DNA of 6,243 nucleotides. It comes from Rhodoferax sp. Its GTDB lineage: Bacteria > Pseudomonadota > Gammaproteobacteria > Burkholderiales > Burkholderiaceae. The translations under genes and the position numbers were made by a program. The notes below the pieces were generated by a model. The model saw nothing but the letters and a program-made list of their open reading frames with translations, was not told the origin of the DNA and made no database searches. Shown here one piece after another: positions 1 through 5,407 of this stretch (position 1 is the stretch's first letter; each line of letters opens with the position of its first letter). The stretch lies in assembly GCA_028292075.1 (NCBI GenBank), contig JAQGNA010000063.1:1-6243 (forward strand), given 5' to 3'.

Positions 1-87
1 TTCGCGCGGCTCGTAACCGAGCGTGGGGTCGCGCCCCATGTCGTGTTCCAGCTCGGGTTCGCGGGCGCGCAGGCGCAGGCTGGGCAT
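1..87 (-). CDS. Unidentified protein, N-terminal fragment running off the left edge
   Basis: An ATG at 85-87 opens a frame that stays open for 29 codons to the window edge. It begins MPSLRLRAREPELEHDMG and continues with a charged, proline-containing stretch. There is no signal peptide and no membrane segment in the visible part, and I recognise no motif. In particular it does not look like the start of a FGGY or PfkB sugar kinase, which would be the expected partner here. The start is supported by a textbook Shine-Dalgarno sequence (AAGGAG at 96-101, eight bases upstream). It lies on the same strand as the polyol operon, 169 bases after the SDR gene, so it may be the next operon member or an independent unit. 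That the gene is real is likely; its function is unknown. Confidence 0.6.
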   Translation of the reverse strand, partial: MPSLRLRAREPELEHDMGRDPTLGYEPRE

Positions 88-95
88 GCTCTTCT

Positions 96-101
96 CTCCT
101 T
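96..101 (-). promoter_or_regulatory. Strong ribosome binding site for the left-edge gene
   Basis: Read on the minus strand the sequence is AAGGAG, followed by eight bases and then ATG at 87-85. This is the strongest Shine-Dalgarno match in the window and decides the start of the partial gene. Confidence 0.7.
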
Positions 102-144
102 GAATTCCGTCACCGTTCTGGCGTTCGTGGCAAACCTGTTTTTC

Positions 145-216
145 CCGTTCGTGCAGAGCCTGTGGAAGCGTTTCGGCAGGCTCGGCGCGGTTCTTCCGCA
201 AGCTCAGGACGAACGG
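145..216. repeat. Intergenic inverted repeat (24-base arms, 24-base spacer)
   Basis: The arm at 145-168 (starting CCGTTCGT, ending GGAAG) pairs with the arm at 193-216 (starting CTTCC, ending ACGAACGG) at 20 of 24 positions. The outer 8 and the inner 5 base pairs are perfect. The spacer (169-192) holds another partial copy of the right half, beginning TTTCGGCAGGCTC at 171-183. The core resembles the palindromic repeat with AGGCTCAGGACGAACGG that I recall as scattered between genes in Burkholderiales and other proteobacteria; this assignment is from memory. On the minus-strand transcript it would fold just downstream of the SDR gene. No U-run follows, so it is not a standard intrinsic terminator, though it could protect the 3' end or attenuate read-through. 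Confidence 0.6.
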
Positions 217-256
217 CGCTCCACGGCATCATCGCGGCGTGGCGGCCGCGCCGTCG

Positions 257-1045
257 TCAACTCATCACGTTACCACCGTCCACGTTGAGTGTCTGCGCGG
301 TGATGTACCCCGCCTCGGCGCTGGCCAGGAACACCGCCGCGCGGGCCACGTCTTCCGGGGCGCCCATGCGGCCCAGCGGCACCGCCAGGCCCACGGCTTT
401 TTTCTTTTCACCGATCTGCAGACCTTCCGCCTTGGCGAACTGCGCGTCGACGTCCTTCCACATCGGCGTGTCGATCACGCCGGGCGAGATGCCGTTGACG
501 CGGATGCCATGGGGCGCCATGGCCAGCGCGGCCGACTGCGTGTAGCTGATCACCGCGGCCTTGCTGGCGCAGTAGTGCGCGACCAGCGCCTCGCCCCGGC
601 GGCCGGCCTGGGACGCGAGGTTGGTGACGCTGCCCTTGCAGCCATCGGCAACCATCTGCTTCAACACCGCCTGCATCACGAAGAACATGCCCTTGACGTT
701 GACGTCGAAGATGACGTCGTACTGCTTCTCGGTGATCCAGAGGATCGGGCCAAGGCTGAACACCGCGGCGTTGTTCAGGAGCGTGGTGATGGTGCCGAAG
801 CGCGCACGGGCCGCGGCCACCATGGCGTCGATGCTGTCCTGGCGGGTCACGTCGGCGCTCAGGTACAGCAGTTGTTCAGGGTACTGCGCTTGCAGGGCCT
901 GCAGGCCGGGCGACGGATCGGCGGCCAGGTCGACGGCGGTGCAGCGCGCACCCTCGGCGAGGAACGCCGTGACGGTGGCCAGGCCGATGCCACCGGCGGT
1001 GCCGGTCAGCAGGGCATGTTGTCCGGAAAGGCGCAGGGTGCTCAT
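257..1045 (-). CDS. smoS: SmoS-type sorbitol (L-iditol 2-) dehydrogenase, SDR family
   Basis: A 262-residue classical short-chain dehydrogenase, predicted to oxidise D-sorbitol to D-fructose (or galactitol/L-iditol to ketoses) with NAD+ in the cytoplasm. The Rossmann glycine motif TGTAGGIG is at 14-21. Asp39, after the second strand, favours NAD over NADP. Asp65 lies in ADV, and NNAA is at 91-94. The catalytic tetrad is Asn116, Ser145, Tyr158 and Lys162, with the usual 13-residue Ser-Tyr spacing, and the PG motif is at 188-189. The stretches ASQAGRRGEALV and GEKKKAVG, and the VDGGN-x-MS tail, match my recollection of Rhodobacter SmoS. The frame is open further upstream, but the ATG at 1045 gives the normal family length and the TGTAGGIG position. 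It overlaps the preceding dehydrogenase by four bases (ATGA), implying translational coupling. Exact substrate is inferred. Confidence 0.87.
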   Translation of the reverse strand: MSTLRLSGQHALLTGTAGGIGLATVTAFLAEGARCTAVDLAADPSPGLQALQAQYPEQLLYLSADVTRQDSIDAMVAAARARFGTITTLLNNAAVFSLGPILWITEKQYDVIFDVNVKGMFFVMQAVLKQMVADGCKGSVTNLASQAGRRGEALVAHYCASKAAVISYTQSAALAMAPHGIRVNGISPGVIDTPMWKDVDAQFAKAEGLQIGEKKKAVGLAVPLGRMGAPEDVARAAVFLASAEAGYITAQTLNVDGGNVMS

Positions 1046-2472
1046 GCGGCTTGCCCGGTGAAGGCAGCCACGCGCTGTTGCGCGGCCCGTAACGCGGACA
1101 CGAGCCGTGGATCGCCCGCCAGCTCGGCCCAGAACGTCACGTTGGCCGCCAACGCCACCACCGGGTCGGGCGCTTCGCAGATGGCATGGCCTACCGCCGG
1201 GTCCATCGCCTGGTCCTGGTAGACGTAGGCCAGCTCGCCGCGGTGCCAGCGCTGCAGGAACGCCAGGAACAGGGCCGGCAGCATGGCGACCGCGTCGATG
1301 CTGGCGCCACGGGCCAGGCATTCGCGCACCGTGGGCGCGATGAAACCGGGCAGCTTAGAGAAGCCGTCGGCGGCGACGCGCTGGTTGGTGTCCTGGATGG
1401 CCGGGTTGCCGAAGCGGTCGAGCACCGTGTCGCGGTACGCCGCCAGGTCCAGCGGACTCGGGCGTGCCGGCGTGTCGAGGCAGGGAATGACGTCGTTGGT
1501 GGCGTAGTCGAAGGCGATCTGCCGAATGTCGGCGTCGTGCGTGCCTTCGTGGATGTACTGGTAGCCGCGCAGCGAGCCGGCCCAGGCGATGCAGCTGTGG
1601 GTGGCGTTCAACAGGCGAATCTTGGCCTCTTCGAAGGCGGCGACCGACTTCACCATCTGCACGCCCACCGTTTCCAGCGCGGGGCGGCCATTGCAGAAAT
1701 CGTCTTCGATCACCCACTGGATGAACGACTCGCCCATGATCGGCGCGGCATCGTCCCAACCCGTGGCAGCCTTCACGCGTGCCCGCAATTCCGGCGCCGG
1801 ACGCGGCGTGATGCGGTCGACCATGGCGTTCGGGCAGGTGGTGTGGAGCCGCACCCAGTCGAGCAGCGCCTCGTCCCCCGCGAGTTCGATGAACGAGAGC
1901 AGGCCACCGCGCACGCGCTGGCCGTTGTGGCGCAGGTTGTCGCAGTTGAGCAGCGTGACCGGCCCGCCGCCCTGGCGCATGCGGGCGCGCAGGATGGCGG
2001 TCAGCGCCGCGTAGATGGAGCTTCCGGGTTCGCCGCGGCGGGCCCGGGCCAGGTCGGCCGCGAGGTCCGTGATCGACAGGTCGAGCCGATCATGGGCGTC
2101 GAGGTAGTAGCCGGCCTCGGTGACGGTGAACGAGATGATGCGGGTCCGCGGGTCGGCCCCCACCTCGATCAGGCCCGACAGGTCGTCGGCGTAGGGAATG
2201 ATCTTCTGGATCGATTCGATGCGCTCGTAGCTGCGCTCGTTCTGTGGGGTGACGGTTTCGAGCGTGTAGGCGCCGCCCTGGGCCGCAAGCGCAGCCATGG
2301 TCTCGGGCATGTCGGGCCGGGTGTTGCCACCGGCGAGCGACCAGCGCCGGTCTTCGGCACGGCCGGTCTGGCGCAGGTGGTGCATGTAGACCGCCTGGTG
2401 GGCGCGGTGGAACGAACCCACGCCCAGGTGCAGCATGACGAAGTCTTCGCTGGATGACTTGGAGTCGGCCAT
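1042..2472 (-). CDS. dalD: D-arabinitol 4-dehydrogenase (mannitol dehydrogenase family)
   Basis: A 476-residue polyol-specific long-chain dehydrogenase that should oxidise D-arabinitol to D-xylulose with NAD+; members often also turn D-mannitol into D-fructose. The nucleotide-binding motif GVGSFHRAHQ is at 17-26. FTVTEAGYYLD is at 115-125, LLNCDNLRHNG at 174-184 with Asn179, and NAMVDRITPRP at 215-225. The catalytic block KIRLLNATH is at 284-292: Lys284, Asn289 and His292 keep the Lys-x4-Asn-x2-His spacing of Pseudomonas mannitol 2-dehydrogenase. The glycine motif lies very near the N terminus, without the roughly 20-residue extra leader of mannitol 2-dehydrogenases. Together with stretches such as IQDTNQRVAADGFSK, this matches Klebsiella-type DalD as I remember it. 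The ATG at 2472 has GAAAGG ten bases upstream; Met13 is a possible alternative start without a clear ribosome site. Mannitol 2-dehydrogenase is the main alternative. Confidence 0.85.
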   Translation of the reverse strand: MADSKSSSEDFVMLHLGVGSFHRAHQAVYMHHLRQTGRAEDRRWSLAGGNTRPDMPETMAALAAQGGAYTLETVTPQNERSYERIESIQKIIPYADDLSGLIEVGADPRTRIISFTVTEAGYYLDAHDRLDLSITDLAADLARARRGEPGSSIYAALTAILRARMRQGGGPVTLLNCDNLRHNGQRVRGGLLSFIELAGDEALLDWVRLHTTCPNAMVDRITPRPAPELRARVKAATGWDDAAPIMGESFIQWVIEDDFCNGRPALETVGVQMVKSVAAFEEAKIRLLNATHSCIAWAGSLRGYQYIHEGTHDADIRQIAFDYATNDVIPCLDTPARPSPLDLAAYRDTVLDRFGNPAIQDTNQRVAADGFSKLPGFIAPTVRECLARGASIDAVAMLPALFLAFLQRWHRGELAYVYQDQAMDPAVGHAICEAPDPVVALAANVTFWAELAGDPRLVSALRAAQQRVAAFTGQAA

Positions 2473-2486
2473 GGTTCAGCTGCCTT

Positions 2487-3530
2487 TCAAGCCAGGGCGA
2501 CCATGCGCCCGGCGCTGTCGAAACAATGCAGGGTGTCGAGATCGAAAGACAACGAGACCTGGTCGCCGACGCGCAGGTTGGTTCGCTCTGCCTGGCGCGA
2601 GATCATGGGCGTGCCCATCACATCGACGTGAATCAGCGTGTCGGCACCGAGCGCTTCGATCAGCTCGATCTTGCCTGGCACGCCGGCGCTGCCCACCGGC
2701 AGCACACGCACGCCTTCGGGCCGCACGCCGATCAGGCCGTCGGTGGGCACGCGGCGCGTGGTGTCGCCGCCCAGGGCGCCGAACTGCGACAGCTGCGCCG
2801 CCTTGACGATGTTCATCGACGGCATGCCGATGAACTGCGCCACGAACTGGTTGGCCGGCTTGTCGTACAGCGACAGCGGCGCTCCCACCTGCTCCACCGT
2901 GCCGTCGCGCAGCACCACCACGCGGTCGGCCAGCGTCATGGCCTCGACCTGGTCGTGCGTCACGTAGATGGTGGTCACGCCCAGCGCGCGGTGCAGCTTG
3001 TGGATCTCGACCCGCGTCTGGCCGCGCAGTGCCGCATCGAGGTTGGACAACGGCTCGTCGAACAAAAAGATCTTTGGCGCCCGCACGATCGCACGGCCGA
3101 TGGCCACGCGCTGGCGTTGGCCGCCCGACAGTTCCTTGGGCGTGCGCTTGAGGTAGGCCGTGAGGTTGAGCTTGTCGGCCGCGTCTTCCACCTTGCGCTT
3201 GATCTCGTCCGGCGACACCTTGGCCAGCTTCAGGGCGAACGACATGTTGTCGTAGACGGTCATGTGCGGATAGAGCGCATAGCTCTGGAACACCATGGCC
3301 AGTTCACGCTGCGACGACGGCAGGTGCGTGATGTCGCGGCCGTCGACATGCAGCGAGCCGCCGTCGATGGACTCGAGCCCGGCGATCATGCGCAGCAGGG
3401 TCGACTTGCCGCAGCCCGACGGACCGACGAAGACGATGAACTCGTTCTTTTCGATGTCGAGGTTGACACCCTTGATGACCTTGTGCTCGCCGAACACTTT
3501 TTCGACGCCGCGGAGTTGGAGGAATGACAT
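2487..3530 (-). CDS. smoK: Polyol ABC transporter ATP-binding subunit (MalK/SmoK type)
   Basis: This is the cytoplasmic ATPase that energises polyol import, working as a homodimer on the two permeases. All nucleotide-binding-domain motifs are intact: Walker A GPSGCGKST at 36-44, Q-loop Gln82, signature LSGGQ at 134-138, Walker B IFLFDE at 154-159, D-loop SNLD at 162-165 and switch His192. From about residue 235 the protein continues into the C-terminal TOBE/OB region typical of the CUT1 (MalK, UgpC, SmoK) subfamily. Its 347-residue length is normal. The start ATG has AGGA seven bases upstream. The gene begins 15 bases after permease 2 and ends 14 bases before the dehydrogenase, and its stop codon overlaps the dehydrogenase's ribosome binding site. 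The symbol follows the sorbitol/mannitol systems; the transported polyol is inferred from neighbours. Confidence 0.93.
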   Translation of the reverse strand: MSFLQLRGVEKVFGEHKVIKGVNLDIEKNEFIVFVGPSGCGKSTLLRMIAGLESIDGGSLHVDGRDITHLPSSQRELAMVFQSYALYPHMTVYDNMSFALKLAKVSPDEIKRKVEDAADKLNLTAYLKRTPKELSGGQRQRVAIGRAIVRAPKIFLFDEPLSNLDAALRGQTRVEIHKLHRALGVTTIYVTHDQVEAMTLADRVVVLRDGTVEQVGAPLSLYDKPANQFVAQFIGMPSMNIVKAAQLSQFGALGGDTTRRVPTDGLIGVRPEGVRVLPVGSAGVPGKIELIEALGADTLIHVDVMGTPMISRQAERTNLRVGDQVSLSFDLDTLHCFDSAGRMVALA

Positions 3531-3545
3531 GTTGAATTCCTAGAT

Positions 3546-4361
3546 TTATTTGACGGCGCCGAAGGTCAAGCCCTGGACGAGTTGTTTTTGACTGAACCAG
3601 CCGAACACGATGATCGGCGCGATGGCCATTAGCGAAGCGGCCGAGAGCTTGGCCCAGAAGAGGCCTTCGGGGCTGGAGTAGGAAGCGATGAGCGAAGCCA
3701 GCGTGCCGGCATTGGCCGACGTGAGGTTCAGCGCCCAGAAGGCTTCGTTCCACGACAGCACCAGGCACAGCAGGCCGGTGGAGGCGATGCCGCCCATGGT
3801 CAGCGGCAGGATCACCCAGCGGAACTCTTCCCACACGGTGGCGCCGTCGAGCCGCACGGCCTCGAGGATGTCCTTCGGCACTTCCTTGAAGGCGCTGTAG
3901 AGCATCCACACCATGATGGGCAGGCTGGACAGCGTGAACACGATGACCAGCGCGGTGACCGAGTCGAGCAGGCGGGTGGCCTGCGCCATCACGTACACCG
4001 GCACCAGCGCACCGACGGCCGGCATCATCTTGGTCGACAGCATCCACATCAGGATGTCGCGCGTCTTCTTGGTGGGGAAGAAGGCCATCGAATACGCCGC
4101 GGGAATGGCGATCAGCAGGCCCAGAATGGTGGAACCGATGCTCGTGATCACCGAGTTCTTGGCGAACAGCAGGTAGTTGCTGCGCTCCTGCACTTCGACA
4201 AAGCTGGCCAGCGTCGGGCTGAAGAACAGCTGGCCGGCAATGGCCTGCGCTTCGGTCTTGAAGGCGGTGATGCCCAGCCAGAACAGCGGGAAGAACAGCA
4301 ACAGCGCAACGCCCCAGGCGCTCAGCGTGCGCACGATCGGGAAAGGTCTCTTTTTCAACAT
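3546..4361 (-). CDS. smoG: Polyol ABC transporter permease 2 (MalG/SmoG type)
   Basis: A 271-residue inner-membrane permease of the CUT1 sugar importer family. Six hydrophobic segments are visible, roughly at 12-33, 70-92, 102-125, 133-156, 187-208 and 238-258. The EAA loop that docks onto the ATPase is at 167-186, with Glu167-Ala168, Asp172-Gly173-Ala174 and the closing Ile-Leu-Pro. The tail QKQLVQGLTFGAVK (258-271) is the C-terminal motif typical of MalG-like subunits. The ATG at 4361 has GGAG six bases upstream. It lies 12 bases after permease 1 and 15 before the ATPase, so the three are surely co-transcribed. It would form the transmembrane channel as a heterodimer with permease 1. Sorbitol/mannitol/arabinitol specificity is inferred from the dehydrogenases downstream. 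Confidence 0.92.
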   Translation of the reverse strand: MLKKRPFPIVRTLSAWGVALLLFFPLFWLGITAFKTEAQAIAGQLFFSPTLASFVEVQERSNYLLFAKNSVITSIGSTILGLLIAIPAAYSMAFFPTKKTRDILMWMLSTKMMPAVGALVPVYVMAQATRLLDSVTALVIVFTLSSLPIMVWMLYSAFKEVPKDILEAVRLDGATVWEEFRWVILPLTMGGIASTGLLCLVLSWNEAFWALNLTSANAGTLASLIASYSSPEGLFWAKLSAASLMAIAPIIVFGWFSQKQLVQGLTFGAVK

Positions 4362-4373
4362 GGTGTGCTCCGT

Positions 4374-5231
4374 TCAGTCGAGGTTCTTGCCAACCAGGCG
4401 GATCAGGAACACGGCCGCGATGTTGGCCAGCACCACCGCGAACAGCGCACCGGCCGAGGCCACGCCGACGTCAAAGTTCATCAGCGCCTGCTTGAAGATC
4501 AGGAACGCCAGATTGGTGCTTTCATTGCCCGGGCCACCACCCGTGGTGGTGAAGATTTCGGCAAACACGCTCAGCAGGAAGATCATCTCGATCATCACGA
4601 CGACGGCGATCGAACGGCCCATGTGCGGCAGCACCAGGTACCAGAACTTGTCGAAGCGGGTGGCGCCGTCCATGCCGGCAGCGTCCATCTGCTCCCGGTC
4701 GAGCGACTGCAGCGAGGTGATGAAGATCAGGCAGGCGAAGGGCAGCCACTGCCACGACAGCATGATGATCACCGACAGCAGCGGGAAGTCGCTCATCCAG
4801 TCGACCGGGGTCAGACCGAAGAACTGCCACACATGCGCGAACACCCCGTAGATGGGGTTCATCATCATGTGCTTCCACAGCAGTGCGTTCACCGTGGGCA
4901 TGACGAAGAAGGGCGAGATCAGCAGCACGCGAACGATGCCCTGGCCGGGGAAAGGCTCGTTCACCAGCAGCGCCAGGCCGACGCCCAGGACCACCGTGAT
5001 GACGATCACCGAACCGAGCAGCTGGATGGTGTGCAGGACCGACGGCCAGAAGTCCGGATCGGTCATGAAGTAATGGAAATTCTCCAGGCCCGCGAAGCCG
5101 GATTCGTCCGGCTTCATCAGGTTGTAGTGGATGGCGGAGAAGTACAGCGACATGACCAGCGGCACGATCATCCAGAGGAAGAGCGTGACGATGGAAGGCG
5201 CCATGAGGGCACGGGGCAGGAAGCGTGACAT
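4374..5231 (-). CDS. smoF: Polyol ABC transporter permease 1 (MalF/SmoF type)
   Basis: A 285-residue inner-membrane permease forming the other half of the channel. Hydrophobic segments appear near 9-31, 69-90, 99-118, 150-172, 208-229 and 257-279. The EAA loop is at about 180-202 (EQMDAAGMDGA, then closing with VLP). A TTTGGGPGNES motif at 228-238, in the periplasmic-loop region, is common in MalF-type sugar permeases. The length is that of the short CUT1 permeases, lacking the extra domain of enterobacterial MalF. The ATG at 5231 has only a weak purine stretch upstream (GAAAGA), unlike its neighbours; Met10 is a less likely alternative start. It is separated from the binding-protein gene by 176 bases of structured sequence, which together with the weak ribosome site suggests lower expression than the binding protein. 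Confidence 0.92.
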   Translation of the reverse strand: MSRFLPRALMAPSIVTLFLWMIVPLVMSLYFSAIHYNLMKPDESGFAGLENFHYFMTDPDFWPSVLHTIQLLGSVIVITVVLGVGLALLVNEPFPGQGIVRVLLISPFFVMPTVNALLWKHMMMNPIYGVFAHVWQFFGLTPVDWMSDFPLLSVIIMLSWQWLPFACLIFITSLQSLDREQMDAAGMDGATRFDKFWYLVLPHMGRSIAVVVMIEMIFLLSVFAEIFTTTGGGPGNESTNLAFLIFKQALMNFDVGVASAGALFAVVLANIAAVFLIRLVGKNLD

Positions 5232-5273
5232 GGTGGTCTTTCAGTGGCGGCTTGGCGGCGGGAGACACACTCG

Positions 5274-5301
5274 CCCCTGCCCTCACCCGTGTGGGCAAGG
5301 G
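5274..5301 (-). promoter_or_regulatory. Imperfect stem-loop, fourth after the binding-protein gene
   Basis: Arms 5274-5286 and 5289-5301 are complementary at 11 of 13 positions (core GTGTGGGCAAGGG on the plus strand). Closing of the innermost pair is sterically impossible, leaving about a 12-pair stem with a four-base loop. It lies about 40 bases upstream of the permease 1 start. No U-run follows on the minus strand, so an intrinsic terminator is not supported; a transcript-stabilising or processing element is possible. Confidence 0.45.
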
Positions 5302-5312
5302 AGGGATACAAC

Positions 5313-5342
5313 TTCTCCGCCCCTGTGAAGGGGTCCGGAGAA
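5313..5342 (-). promoter_or_regulatory. Strong stem-loop between binding-protein and permease genes
   Basis: TTCTCCG (5313-5319) pairs perfectly with CGGAGAA (5336-5342), and CCCCT (5320-5324) with AGGGG (5329-5333). This gives 12 Watson-Crick pairs with a two-base bulge (5334-5335) and a four-base loop (GTGA on the plus strand). It is the most stable-looking hairpin of the gap. No U-run follows on the transcribed strand, which argues for a stability or processing element rather than a terminator. Confidence 0.55.
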
Positions 5343-5347
5343 CCTGT

Positions 5348-5383
5348 CCGTCCCCCTGTCCCGCTTGCGGAAGAGGAAGACGG
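5348..5383 (-). promoter_or_regulatory. Weak imperfect stem-loop in the same gap
   Basis: Outer arms CCGTC (5348-5352) and GACGG (5379-5383) pair perfectly, and inner CCGC (5361-5364) with GCGG (5367-5370). Several mismatches lie between, and the apical loop is very short. It is listed because it completes a series of hairpins; alone it would not be convincing. Confidence 0.3.
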
Positions 5384-5384
5384 T

Positions 5385-5407
5385 GCGTGCGGGTCTTTAG
5401 CGCACGC
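5385..5407 (-). promoter_or_regulatory. Stem-loop immediately after the binding-protein stop codon
   Basis: GCGTGCG (5385-5391) and CGCACGC (5401-5407) form a perfect 7-pair GC-rich stem with a nine-base loop. On the minus-strand transcript the stem begins directly after the TGA stop (5410-5408). It has no U-tail. Its position is what one expects of a 3'-end protecting hairpin for a highly expressed binding-protein message. Confidence 0.45.

Noticed and set aside
88..144. Possible sigma-70 promoter for the left-edge gene (TTGCCA-like box on the minus strand)
   Set aside because: No acceptable -10 hexamer lies at 16-18 bases; chance similarity is likely.
217..256. Possible intrinsic terminator after the SDR stop (GGCG/CGCC hairpin around 241-252)
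   Set aside because: The stem is only four or five pairs and is followed by no U-run on the minus strand.
239..1222. A 327-codon plus-strand frame opposite the SDR gene
   Set aside because: It has no recognisable motif, and the complementary strand encodes an intact SDR with full catalytic tetrad.
1046..1321. An N-terminal extension of the SDR up to 1321 (92 extra residues)
   Set aside because: The extension is Arg/Gly/Pro-rich and overlaps the dehydrogenase coding region out of frame. The ATG at 1045 gives the normal family length and the standard position of the glycine motif.
1186..2457. A 423-codon open frame on the plus strand opposite the D-arabinitol dehydrogenase gene
   Set aside because: Its translation is low-complexity (rich in Arg, Ala, Gly, Val, His), has no family motif, and mirrors the codon phase of the real gene. 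Long antisense frames are expected in GC-rich genes.
2454..3527. A 357-codon plus-strand frame covering almost exactly the ATPase gene
   Set aside because: It is rich in His, Arg, Gln and Val and without motifs, while the minus strand carries every ABC ATPase motif. It is a shadow of codon bias.
4365..5228. A 287-codon plus-strand frame opposite permease 1
   Set aside because: The translation is extremely hydrophilic (His, Gln, Asp, Arg repeats), the antisense image of a hydrophobic membrane protein. No coherent domain is visible.
5232..5407. A separate promoter for permease 1 within the gap
   Set aside because: I found no -35/-10 pair on the minus strand. The region is GC-rich and dominated by inverted repeats.
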